Under the pieces are notes generated by a model. That model searched no databases, had not been told where the DNA came from, and worked only from the letters and a program-made list of their open reading frames with translations. Positions 34,737-45,330 of a DNA stretch of 64,000 nucleotides are shown piece by piece (the stretch's first letter is position 1; the number at the start of each line of letters is the position of its first letter). This DNA comes from Isoetes taiwanensis (Eukaryota > Streptophyta > Lycopodiopsida > Isoetales > Isoetaceae). The position numbers and the translations under genes were made by a program. Location: the NCBI GenBank assembly GCA_021234155.1, contig JAJEKV010000011.1, forward strand, positions 4,215,069 to 4,279,068. The letters run 5' to 3'.

Positions 34737-35860
34737 TGTGATGTTCCCTACTAAATATACGACGCCCGGTCGTACATCTCGTAGGAAATCCCCCATCCCA
34801 GCCCTCTGGCTGCATGGGCCCTCCGTCTGTCCCGCACCCAAGATATCCCCAGTGCGGGAAGAGGACTCCGGGTGGCATCTCCCCGGTCCGATGAGGTAGG
34901 AAGAGTTCCATCTCTCCTTTCCAAGGTCTAGTGGTTCCATGGGCAGCTAGAGAATCGTGACGACACACGATTCTTTCCCGACTGAACTCTCCAAAACAAG
35001 AGCCAGGCCAACACCTGCAACTCCTGAGGATCAGGGCGACACCATTGATCCAAGAAGTGTCGGACCCATACCCGGCCCACACGAAGTGACCGACTCCCAT
35101 CCACTTTGCCACTAGCCTCGTTGTGTAGTGATAAGTCATTCTGTAGCCCCCGTAGCCGGGTGGGTTCCTATGCACAGGCCACATAATAATAGGAAGTAAG
35201 GGTCTAAACTAGAAGCATCATCTAGATAATAGTCACTAGGTCTCTACCCCCCTTCCCAATACACAAGAGGTGCAAACATAGATCAACCAACATCATACAT
35301 CAATATAATATGATCAATAATGAAGATACATCGTCTAATCCTAATCACATGCATCTAACTTACAGTTAGGTTTCATTGATTAGGGTTCCAAACCTAGACT
35401 GAGGGTTCTAGGAAGGCTCTACTAACAAGATAAGATACTAGCTCATCTGGAATTACTAGATGATCTACCTATGAAGCTACTATGAATACCTGCTCCGGGC
35501 GAACTTAGAGTCTTCATGACTTGATGATGAGTCAAGTGATTCTTCCTCCTTCCAATGAGCGTATTGTCTTGGGGCCGTCGATTTGAGCAATGCCGCAAGA
35601 AATGGTGTTCGAAATGGAGTTCTGGGCGAATACATGTCACTGCCACGTGGCTCCAATGGGATGCTTCCATGTGGCGAGTGCCCAATAGGTTGAGGCCATG
35701 TGGAAATGGCCGTAAGCCTAAGGTTGGCTAAGTTATGTAAATAACTTAGCTATGCTCCCTTTTCCACTTACTATAGTGTACAAGGCTATAATGATAGGTG
35801 TACAGTGACGAGGCCAAGAAATATACGTATTTATGGCATATATTTTCGGGGAACGTCACA
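34737..35860 (-). mobile_element. Solo LTR (Ty3 type), 1124 bp
   Basis: It starts TGTGATGTTCCC and ends GGGGAACGTCACA, giving inverted ends of about 12 bp. It is flanked by a 5-bp duplication CCAAC (34732-34736 and 35861-35865). It is closely related to the LTR at 1-1167 over most of its length. With no internal region between the flanking duplications it is a solo LTR left by LTR-LTR recombination. Frames inside it (34701-35184 and others) are not genes. Confidence 0.9.
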
Positions 35861-35865
35861 CCAAC

Positions 35866-36186
35866 AATAGCATATTGCAAAATTATAGTTGTTAGATGAA
35901 AGGACATAACATGTGCAACATTTATCACTTGCCCATACATTTTCGTAGCTATTTCTCTTAGCTCATTACATTGCCCAAATAAATGACTACACCTTAAATG
36001 ACTGTGCGCCATTTTAGAACAAATCCGGCAATGTGGGCCTTCAAATCCGACGAGTGGGTCTTCAAGATTGAAGCTCTGGCATGAGAAAACTCCACTCGAG
36101 AACAAATCCCATAATCTGATCTGGGTCTTCAAGGTTGAAGCTTTGGCATGAAACACAAAGATTTGGCTCCCCAGTTTTCCATTTTG
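35866..36186 (-). pseudogene. Small Cys-containing ORF remnant (LINE zinc-binding-like tail?)
   Basis: Minus-strand sequence with GPHCRICSKMAHSHLRCSHL followed by FGQCNELREIATKMYG has a C-x2-C...H...C spacing like LINE or RNase H-type zinc tails. A 65-bp tandem duplication ('gggtcttcaag.ttgaagct.tggcatga' at 36055 and 36121) duplicates part of it. I cannot assign a family with confidence. Confidence 0.35.
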
Positions 36187-36287
36187 TAGGGGAATGGCAG
36201 AAGGGATTGCCTTTCCGCAACAGCGGCTGCCGGTCGTGGGACCCCTGCCGCTGTTGCGGAAAGGCAGCCCCTTATGCCATTCCCCTA
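36187..36287. repeat. Long hairpin: 41-bp arms, 19-nt loop
   Basis: Arms at 36187-36227 and 36247-36287 are inverse complements with about three mismatches. The loop is 'tgccggtcgtgggacccct'. A transcript would fold into a long stem. It may be a foldback element or a young inverted duplication, and a small-RNA precursor is possible but unproven. Confidence 0.85.
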
Positions 36288-36477
36288 TACAAGAAAAACT
36301 CAAACGACTTGTCTTTCATCAACCTCTTCACATCATGAACAATTCCAAATCAGTAATAGTTGCCCCGCATTGCCAATTGGAAAATAGTTCTATTAGTGGA
36401 AATGCGGGGTTTGGGGTGAAGGTTTGTGGGGGTATGGAAAGGGTGCGAATTTCAGTGCTATGTGATAGGCCTATACG

Positions 36478-36678
36478 ATGGCATTTATTCTTGCAGTCTT
36501 CTTCTTCTCCTGTATAATTGTCTGCGACAGAGTCCGCTCCAGCAGCTTGAATGCCTCAGACTTTGACCCGCCTTGTCTGGTGGGTAATGGGCAGCCATAT
36601 TCCACCCACTGTGATGGGCGTGGCGCAGTTGCTCCACGTATGGATTGCAATAGTATAGACATTGAATCAGTATCATAG
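36478..36678 (+). CDS. Small possible secreted peptide ORF (66 aa), uncertain
   Basis: It starts MAFILAVFFFSCIIVC, which resembles a signal peptide, followed by a short polar chain with three cysteines. No family is recognised, codon evidence is weak, and the region is repeat-rich, so chance is a serious alternative. Confidence 0.25.
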   Translation: MAFILAVFFFSCIIVCDRVRSSSLNASDFDPPCLVGNGQPYSTHCDGRGAVAPRMDCNSIDIESVS

Positions 36679-36765
36679 AATAGAAACATGCTGGGCGCGA
36701 TTTGAATAGAATTGATCAACAGAAAAAGCATGCCTGACGTGAAATGAATTAAGTTACTAATGCAA

Positions 36766-37006
36766 TTCACGCCAGGCGTGCTTTCAAATCAATTGAATTC
36801 ACGCTAGGCGTGCTTTCAAATCAATTGAATTCACGCCAGGCGTGCTTTCAAATCAATTGACGTCACACCAGGCGTGCTTTCAATTCAATTGAATTCACGC
36901 GTGACGTGCTTTCATATCAATTGAATTCACGCCAGGCGTGCTTTCAAATCAAAACAATTCACGCCAGGCGTGAATTCAATTGAATTGAAAGCACGCCTGA
37001 CGTGAA
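36766..37006. repeat. Palindromic iteron array, exact 32-bp period
   Basis: Seven units start at 36766, 36798, 36830, 36862, 36894, 36926 and 36958. Each carries TTCACGCCAGGCGTG (variants in units 2, 4 and 5) followed by CTTTCAAATCAATTGAA. The core CACGCC-A-GGCGTG is palindromic, and unit 7 extends to TTCACGCCAGGCGTGAA. An inverted partial unit (GCACGCCTGACGTGAA) closes the array near 36991-37006. The spacing of about three helical turns puts every site on one DNA face. It lies just 3' of the ParB-like gene. Confidence 0.95.
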
Positions 37007-37037
37007 TATTAGAATGCTAACATCCTAATGCAGTTAC

Positions 37038-38719
37038 TTACCTTTTGTATAGAAATGTCTTCCCCATTTCATTCAAAGTTGCACTAATCTCAGCCAAATC
37101 TGCAGGTGAGGTATTGGCATTCAAGATACGACACCTCCTATACGCATAGTGATTGTAGAACACGCTTTGGCCTGTTTGTTCTGCCTGTTTGATGAGGGCC
37201 TTCTGTGCCTCAACAGAATGCTGCCCGTCGATGATGACGAATTTAATGTTATCATTTAACATTAACTCCTGGAAGTTTGTCCACACAGCAGGCTTGTTCG
37301 AGATCATATCTCAAGGTAACACATGCGCTGGCATAGGTATTTGACCTGGATTAGTAATCATGCTCTGAACAATCTCCATGGCATGTGCAGGATCATATCT
37401 TCTGTTAACATAAATGGAGCTTGGTGAACGGATAAGGGACTTCACATGGATCTGAAAAGTTTCCTTAAGACCCAATGGATAATGGTCAGAGTATTCACTT
37501 GTTCATGGCCTCCAGCTGCGCCACCCTGTCCTGTTCATTCTAAAAAACAGAAGCCTCCATGCCTTCGACAACTGCAGGAAGAACATCCTTCCCTAGATTT
37601 AGGACCCTCCTAGAAGCTTTCAAGTCAACTAATTCCCTAGCTTGCTGCAAATAGTGACTTGGTGTCGGTTTATTGAACATGCCTCTACGCATAGTTGTAA
37701 CCCCTTGGCAAATAGATATTGGCGTAACTGCTACATTGGTGGGCCAGCCATACTTAAAACATGTCTCACCGTTCACATCTGTCTTCATGAACGTATCCTT
37801 GTATGCAGTAGCTCTACAGTGAGTAAGTCTGAGCAGATCTTTCTTCTGCTTATGTGTAATCTCCAAGAGCAATTTGTAGTTGGTGTCGTCCTCTTCCTCA
37901 CAAGAGATTAGGATCCCTTGTTCTGCTTCCTTTTTCCTCGAGAAGAGAGTTAAGTCGAGCTTGCCATTTGTCTTGGCAAGGTCAACGTACCACTCGGCAC
38001 CCTCGTCCATTTCCTCTTCAGGGCACGCAGGGTCAGTGGTTGCTATAAGAATCGGCCCTTCATCATCTAAGGTGAGATCATATGGTACTGCATCTGGGTC
38101 GTCTACCCTTGGTTTCTTGCCAGGAATAGACCCCTATTTTTCCTCTTGGGCACTGCAAAAGAAGATGAACATTTTTTTGAGTATTTTTCAGAACAAGAGA
38201 TCAGGCTTGGCGTGCATTTAAATCTATATTAGTAAAATTCACGTTTGGCGTGTTGGGAGCTCCTATTATGAACCATGCTATGCGTGAATTTGAAACTAAA
38301 TTAGTTTGCATCCACATGTTAAGCTACATACCCTTTATGAATCCATATTTCACACTATTTAACCTCATTGAACACTGCTATCTCTAACTGTCTAACACTG
38401 CTATATTCTATAAAACAGAGCACAATTATGTTCTACAAAACGGACAATCAGAGCATTAACTAATGGTAATACTTAAAATTCATGCAAAGCATAATAACTC
38501 AAATTCATGCAAAGCATAATAACTGAAGGCAAGGAAATAACTCAAATTCATGCAAGCATAATACTCCCTACATAGTGTGTATTTTGTGGCAAATTAAATA
38601 CCTTGAATAGGGGTCTGATCAACGTCCTCTGAAACTTGAGAAGTGCCAGGTTTTGAGTTTCCTCTTCCACCGCTTCCTCGGCCCCGTCCGCCTCGACCAC
38701 CTCTCGTTTTAGAAGACAT
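37038..38719 (-). pseudogene. ParB-like domain gene with RGG/NLS N-terminus, decayed
   Basis: Exon 1 (38602-38719) starts MSSKTRGGRGGRGRGSGRG. A GT-AG intron (38153-38601) follows, then PKRKNR and, after a one-base shift, GKKPRVDDPD, which looks like a nuclear localisation signal. A middle region at 37540-38010 is not recognised. The C-terminal part reads IHVKSLIRSPSSIYVNRRYD, SMITNPGQIP and FVIIDGQHSVEAQKAL, ending with SATLNEMGKTF. This order (basic N-x-R, SMxxxGQ, IIDGQHxxxA, late NE) fits the ParB/sulfiredoxin-like fold, in which the GxH/R box binds nucleotide or contacts DNA. Stops at 37540 and about 37311 and at least two frameshifts indicate a relic. The fold assignment is by motif only. 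Confidence 0.6.
38195..38295. promoter_or_regulatory. Iteron-like palindromes in the intron
   Basis: Three degenerate copies of the array palindrome lie in the ParB-like gene's intron: 'ggcttggcgtgcattt' (about 38204), 'attcacgtttggcgtgttgg' (about 38237) and 'catgctatgcgtgaattt' (about 38274). Confidence 0.55.
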
Positions 38720-39576
38720 CTCCTGAGTCGCCTAGTAACAGAGTCGCAAGGTCGCTCGGATACGCGCTCGAGCTGCTCGAAGAAATAGCTTTTTCTACCT
38801 GTTCGAGAAATAGCTGCCAAGAAATAGCTTTTTCTACCTGTACAAGAGAAATTTGAATTTCAAGAAAACACAATATGCAGTTTCGAAATATTCTTGACAT
38901 ATAAAAATAATAATGACGAAGATTCACTTTCAAAAAAAAAAAAAAAAACCGTCCGCCGACTTCTTTCACTGAGTTTTTAAAAAGCAATCTACCGTGTTCT
39001 TTCATTGATTACATTTATCCCGCCTAAATGTAATTAACCTAAGCTTTCTTCTAACTCGAATTTTTCCCGACCGCCTGAGTTTCCATAGTGCCTGTGATTT
39101 CAAGAACCCGAACCAGCTTCAGAATTCTGGTACTCATCTCATTCCCATAGCTTGAACATTAATTTCCAATAGTAGGTGTCTGAATAGCAATTGTCTGCAG
39201 TGTCGAAGATGAATATTTCATGTTAACTACAAATCAGAAAAGGAAAGTAGGATTATGCAAGATCGACTCCATCGATCCGACTGCAAACTGTCATGGAATT
39301 CCGCTCGGGGATAAGTATGTCCGAGTTACAGTGATTAACTGCTGCGCTATGGATGAAGTTTTACCTCGTAGACACCCCGGTGGGGATACGGTTGGATAAA
39401 GTGTTGGAACATTTGTTGCATGGCCAAGAAACCGCTTAAAAAAGGTATGTAACATGTATTACATTGTAGAAATATAGAAGTAGACAAAATTTGTTGTATT
39501 CATTGGAAAAAGTTTACAATTGTATATAATCTGGATAAACCAGACATACAAAATCCCAGATTGTTTCAAGCACAGT
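38720..39576. other. Intergenic, no gene seen
   Basis: Upstream region of the ParB-like gene. It contains an A-run at 38933-38948 and a 30-bp duplication ('agaaatagctttttctacctgt' at 38782 and 38820). No clear TATA box was identified. Confidence 0.5.
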
Positions 39577-39594
39577 CTACTGTTTCAAGCCCAG

Positions 39595-40190
39595 TCTACT
39601 GAGTAGCTTGGCTATCGATACTCCCATTTCCATTCCAGGGCATAGTGAATTCTTCAGGTAACACCCCAGCAAAAACCCCAGGCTCCAGCTCCACCTCCCC
39701 TGTCTGCTCCACCTCCACCTCCTGCTCCTCCTCCTGCTCCATCTCCTGGTCATGCTCCATTGGTTGAGCCATTGCATCGTATGCCGCCTGCGGTAGTGGT
39801 TCGTGTTGAGGCATCCGGGCATAGAGCCTAGCCACTAAGAAACGAAGCTCCTCATTTTGACTCGACGGTTGCGAGATTCACTCTCGATCAATGCATGTAC
39901 TGCATGATCGAAGTGGTCAGCTAAGAGGGCTAGTCTCCGTGTGATTGCAAGGGCCTCAGAGCCCAGATTTAAAATTACTCTGCGCTCTACATTCATCATC
40001 ATTACTTGATCCATGTACTGCAGGGGTTGCAAGGTTTGTGCAACTGGGGCTCCAGCCGGACTGGTGCTCGGATGCGGTTCAACCGGACTGGAGCTTGGAG
40101 CCGCAACTGGAGCTGGGCTGTGTGATTGTGCCCCAATTGTAATTCCAATGCATCTTCGTCACTAACCGGGTGATTAATGTAACTTGACAT
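39595..40190 (-). pseudogene. Acidic/Pro-rich protein next to the ParB-like gene
   Basis: Starts MSSYINHPVSDEDALELQ, then after a shift a Pro/Ala/Ser-rich linker (SPAPVAAPSSSPVEPHPSTS), then a predicted helical stretch MMMNVERRVILNLGSEALAI...HFDHAVHALIESE, and after another break a Glu-rich tail (EQEEEQEVEVEQTGEVELEP). No family is recognised. It lies on the same strand as the ParB-like gene and is bracketed by the same palindromes. It may be the 3' exons of the gene starting at 40569. Confidence 0.45.
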
Positions 40191-40209
40191 CTATCAATAG
40201 GAAGTTAGC

Positions 40210-40390
40210 GAAGTATCAGCATTCACGTCTGGCGTGTTGTATTTATTTATTTATAAACTTAGAAACTAATTAAGAGACATGCCCGGCGTATTTAAATTAA
40301 AAGTTGAAACTAAGGATAAAATTGTTTACACGCTCCGCGTGTAAACTGGTATATAGGAAAAACTATACACGCTCGACGTGCATTCAGCAG
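40210..40390. promoter_or_regulatory. Cluster of four iteron-like palindromes
   Basis: 'cattcacgtctggcgtgttg' (40221), 'gacatgcccggcgtattt' (40278), 'acacgctccgcgtgtaaa' (40330) and 'acacgctcgacgtgcatt' (40366) share the C-A-C-G...-G-C-G-T-G layout of the 36.8-kb array. Confidence 0.55.
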
Positions 40391-40569
40391 AGAGAGAAAA
40401 AAAAACCTCTACAGATAGATAAGTAAATAGATAAAGGCCAGGCAATTATTTCCTCCTCTTCATCCTCTGAATCGGAATCAGAGGAGAATTGCGACAAAAA
40501 ATCAATAGGGGGGGGAGGGGGGAATTGAGGGACGTCTTCAACCCGACGTCTCTTTGAGGGGTTCTTCAT
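40384..40569 (-). CDS. Small nuclear-type acidic protein, first exon
   Basis: The first true ATG is at 40569 and gives MKNPSKRRRVEDVPQFPPPP, then SSDSDSEDEEEE: a basic nuclear-localisation-like start, a proline run and an acidic stretch. On the minus strand a TATATAAAT box lies at about 40660-40668, about 90 bp upstream of the ATG, which is plausible for a short 5' leader. The 3' border of the exon is unclear, and it may splice to 40190 and below. Confidence 0.4.
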   Translation of the reverse strand: MKNPSKRRRVEDVPQFPPPPPIDFLSQFSSDSDSEDEEEEIIAWPLSIYLSICRGFFFSLC

Positions 40570-40659
40570 GAAGCTCAACTGCTGAGGCCGAACGCTTCAT
40601 GGCGGGCAGAGAAAAAAAAGTTGGGAAGGAATGGAGGTCTTGAGAGCGTGAACCGGATT

Positions 40660-40668
40660 TATATAGGG
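40660..40668 (-). promoter_or_regulatory. Candidate TATA box
   Basis: Minus-strand TATATAAAT upstream of the acidic protein start. A further degenerate palindrome (cacaccaggcgtacg) lies at about 40711. Confidence 0.5.
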
Positions 40669-41070
40669 TTAACTAGAAATTAGCGTGAATTAATGATTGC
40701 CTCAAATAACACACCAGGCGTACGATCTTCCCGCCAGCTATATAATCTAGGGTATATTATGGAGAATAAATTCTCACGACTACCTTATCAGTTATCAGTT
40801 TCGTATTCTGAAGGCCAAATTTTCGATAATTAAAATTTGGATATATTTATATAACTGTCATTTCCTTGTTGTTGCCACGAAAATTCTTGTTTTAAATGAT
40901 TTCGTTTATACCCATTGTTATTATTATATTGAACCTATTTCCAAGGGATTTCTTGCTTTTTAAAAAATTTGATTTAGCTCTATATATTCCATAAATGTAC
41001 GTACTTTTCTTATCTTATGGTGTATAAATATTTCCTACTCATTGATTAAAAATGGTGCAATTTGCCTAGG

Positions 41071-43893
41071 TCAATGGTGCCTCTCCAACTCAAGATGGTG
41101 TGCAACATATTGAAAAGAGCAATTTCAATGAAAAAGCACCTCCTAGTAAGAATGTTGAAGAAAAACAATTAGTCCTCCATAGTAAGGTGCAATGGAGGAA
41201 CAAGAAGGTGAGAATCATGCACAAGTGCAACAAGGAAATAGTAGGCCAAGGAGTCATTGTGCTAGCAGATCCTGGTCAAGCTGTTAATGATGAAAGGCTA
41301 GGGGAAGACAATATTGGTATTGCAATTTCTTTGTTGGAAGACAACTGGAAAGGTAAAGGTTTGGGTGACAAGGAATGTTTTGGTTGTGTCAAGCAATTGG
41401 AAGTTCCTTGCATCATGGCATGGCCTATAAGTAGTGTTCAATTTGTGGAGGATTATATTTTTCCAGAGCCTGAGGTTATTGGGGACAATGATTGTCTTGA
41501 TATTGATCCATTGGCAGTTGGAAATCTAGACCTAGGCAAAAGGGAAGAAGTATCAGTTGCCAGACATTATCCTAGCAAAAGAGCCAAGTTGATTAGTGAC
41601 ACCAAACGTGAGACAATGGTGAAGCTTAGGGGCTCAGATTGTTGTTGGAGTGGTTGTATGCAATTCTTTACAATAGAACAATTGGTGGAAGCAAGAGCCA
41701 CTTTTCAAGAGTATACTGTTGATGAGAGGAGGACCTACATGTACACACTCTTCGAGCATGCACTTCAGGATGAAAGAAACCCAAACAGAAAAAGATACCC
41801 TTTGCTAGGCAAATGGATATGTAAAAAAGCATGGCAGAATGTCCATGCAATTCCAACTTCTTCATGGCATAATTGGCAAAAAAAACAGGCAGAGGGGAAC
41901 ATGATTGCTTTGCATGGAAATAATGGTTTGTTGAGACCAACAGCTAGGATCTTGGCTGCCAGGGAGATATTTGAAAAATATATTGATTTCAATGCAGAGT
42001 CTATGCCACACAAAAGCAGAAGAAATGAAAAGGGAAGAGCAGTTGTTGAGAAAAGGTTACCATCACATTGTACTCAAAAGAGTATTTTGGAAGAAGTGAA
42101 TTCCCTACTTCGAGAATTGGGAATTCTTCCAATATCCCAACCTAGCTTTAGTAGGCTATGGAAGAAGCATTTCAATCATGTCACCATAGCAACTTCAAAC
42201 AACTTTGCAAAGTGCGATTTATGTGCTAAGTTGAAGGAGACTCTTGATAAGACTGTGCAACCTAGTCAAAGGGCTAGGATAAGGGAGCATATGAAGGACC
42301 ATATGAATGACCAACTATCATGTAGATCATGTTATTGGATGTGGAGGACTTTATCTGAATAACTATTTATGTATTATACATGACAAGATGGACCAGCGAA
42401 AGACTTGTCTTCCACAATTCAAGTACATACAAAAGTCATGTGGAAGATCATACCCTTTACAGATCTCAATGACTGGGGCAATCTTGCATGGGCAGACTCA
42501 AACCTACTATGGCCATTTTAGTTTGGAGTTGTGGAGTGATGATCCAGATTTTCATATTGGGAGTATCATGAGGTGTTTGAGAAACTATGAAAATGGATAC
42601 AATGGTCACCTCTAGGACCCTACAGCTAGCCAGACACTACATAGAGCATTGTTAGATGGAAACCCTAACAATATTGGAGAGTTCAGCAAGGCAAGGTTTA
42701 GGAAGCATGGGTCTAATGAACATGTTGGAGCTTCAACTTCACGTGCTAGAGCTCAAGATCTACCCAAAAGGTTCCTCTTGCAACTCGATAATTGTGCTGG
42801 CCAGAATAAGAACATGTGGATGTTTTCTTTCCTATCCTACTTAACAGCTGTGGGGATATTTGAAAGAGTTAATTTAGGGTTTCTTATGTCCGGGCATACC
42901 CATGAGGATGTGGATGCATTATTTGGCAAATATAGTTGTATACTGAAGGAGCAGACAATGACTAACTTTCCTAGGCTAATGGAAATCTTGCATGAATGCA
43001 CTACTCCAAACCCTATAGCTTCTCTCATAGAAGAAGTGCCCGATTGGAAGAGCTTTGTGGATGGTGATACATTGGATCTTGAAGGTCATTCCAGGCCTCT
43101 GCAGTTCACTTTTTGGGTGAGAGATGGGATTCCAATCTTCCAATGAAAGATGAGACCTTCAGAGGAGGAGTGGAGAGGAGGGGAGAAAATATGGCGTAGA
43201 GATGAGAATGGCAAGCCTATGATACCTCCAGGTCAACCAAAAACTCTAAAACCTACTGAAGAAGTGAAGCAATTGGGATTGACTAAGGAAGGAATCCAGG
43301 ACTATATAAAGCATTGGCAAACCAATCCAGATGACACCAACCGTGCTTTGGTGGCTTACTGGAAGAAGGTGATTAACCTGTTAGGGGAGATAGACACATC
43401 CTCAGATGAATTGAAAGAAGGGTGGTTGCCTAAAACTAGGTGGAAGACCTTAGCAGGTGCTGAGGATGTTGATGACACTGTTAGTAGCATTCGTAAGCAA
43501 TATGCTCCTCCTCCTTTTTACAAACACTATGTTGGTCCTAAGAACAATAGGCCAAAGTTTCTAGGCATGGATGCTTATGAACCTTCCACTGACTTGGAAT
43601 GCCACCAATTTGTGGTAGTAAAGCCAACAGATTTAGATACATATCCAGTGTGGTTGGGGTTCACAATCTCTGATATTTGCAAAGAAGAAGGTAATATTAA
43701 CTTCAACCATGTGTGGGTAGAATGGTGGTGTCCAGTGCATCAGTTGACCAATGTATCGGATAAAGAAAGGTACTCAGATTGTTGGACAAAGAGATGGAGG
43801 AGAAATCCGAGTGATCCTGATCTTTGGCTAGACTATGAAAGTGTTTTGTACTCATGTATTCCAGCTAGAAATGCGAGAATTACAATATCTTAG
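41071..43893 (+). pseudogene. DUF7869-family gene, copy B, nearly complete
   Basis: A large exon follows an AG at 41070. In order: KVQWRNKKVRIMHKC; a GEDNIGIAI segment; a Cys region (RGSDCCWSGCMQFF); SMPHKSRRNEKG; FAKCDLCAKLKETL; then after a frameshift near 42350 LCIIHDKMDQ, LLQLDNCAGQNKNMWMFSFL and LGFLMSGHTHEDVDALFGKY; then LIEEVPDWKSFVDG; then a C-terminal Trp-rich module (FVVVKPTDLDTYPVWLGFTI...WVEWWCPV). The acidic residues of HDKMD, LDNC and HEDVD could form an RNase H-type DDE/D site, which is my inference. In-frame stops lie at 42613-42615 (TAG) and 43144-43146 (TGA). An upstream FVAWP exon as in copy A was not found. Possible transposase of an undescribed element. Confidence 0.82.
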
Positions 43894-45330
43894 GATGTCA
43901 GGAAGAAGGCTATGATATCATTGAATCATTAATTACCTACACGAATTGGCAATGGGATTCTTCATTTGGGCTACCAAAAGCATACGATCTAATATTGAGA
44001 TTTGCACGCAAAAGAGGCAATTTTGAATACAAAAGAACTCTCTCGATGCAACTTGTTTAATTTTTGGAGATCGGCATAGGATTGAATTTAATCAGTATAG
44101 GATTAAATTGGCATAGGGAAAACCCTCTCAAAACCATGCTGAGAAAAAAGAAATAATTTCTGCATAATCGAAAAAAATTTTCAGGGTAAAAAATCCCCAC
44201 GACCTTAGGCAAAGTGGCTGAAAAAAAAAATTCAAAAAGTTTTCCACTTGCCAAAAAAACCAAATTTAAACAATAGATTTATTATAAACCAGAATCAATT
44301 TAGCTAAATTAACCCAAAACTCATTTCAAAAGTTTCTACGTTTTAGCTAAACGTTACAAAATTTTAGTCTTTTACTTTCCAGTGCTTGGCTAAAGAGCTC
44401 GATGGTTGGTGCTGGCGCGAAAAAAAGTTAAGCTAAAATTATTATTTTTCCCCCAAATTTTTTTCCATTTACTTGAACCTTCTTTTTTGAAAATGTGCTC
44501 AAAAATGGCAAGTAGCTAGGTTTAGCCCTCCATGCTTAACAAGATATTAAAATAACTCTTATGATCTATGTACGAATTTGATTTGCACACCATTTCTACT
44601 TTTTTTTTTTTTAATTATGATAGAAGGCATCGAAATGTATGTGGCTAAATCAACTCATGCCCGACCATATAGCTCTTGGCATCTTGGTCATCATAAAAAA
44701 TATAGATCTAGAAAATCAGTATGTGCTGCCATTAAGCATGGAATGGTTGTAGAAAGGACCAAGAAGCTTGAAGCAAAGTAATAGGCAATTTTTGTATGTA
44801 GATGATTTGCTCTTCCTTCTTCCAATGCTTAGATATTGGAAGCAGGCCATAGGCAAGTACATAATAGTTCATATTTAGCTCTTGGACATTGGATTATATT
44901 GGACATGCTTTCCACGTTTGTTGACAAGATGGTTCATAGTAAATTTGTTGATCAAACAGGTTATAGGAAATATGCTTCTCGAAAAGCTTTAATTTGTAAT
45001 AATATATGACTTGAACACATGAATTTATCACGCGGACAAAGTTCTCAATTAGATAATAAGATTTTATGAACAAGTTTAGTTACATCTATTCAATGATCTA
45101 ACACAAAAGCAATGTAAAAAGTCAACCCAGAACAAGGTGGAAGTCAGGTTAATAAAAACCAATCCAAAAGAAGAATGATAGTAGCAACATGCATTGGAAA
45201 AATGTGTGTGAGGGGCGAACGAAACCACCTCCAAACAATTGAATAACAAAAATGAATACTCTTCAATTTAAGCCCTCTTAAGATAGGGTTAAGAACTTCT
45301 AGAAGAGCCGGGCATTCCTTATAAACGGCC
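43894..45330. other. No supported gene
   Basis: AT-rich. One 67-codon frame at 44578-44781 (containing HLGHHKKYRSRKSVCAAIKH) has no recognised family. Homopolymer runs at 44220 and 44600. No element ends were recognised for copy B. Confidence 0.5.

Noticed and set aside
36766-37006. CRISPR array
   Set aside because: The 32-bp repeat has no variable spacers, it is a continuous tandem array, and the DNA is eukaryotic.
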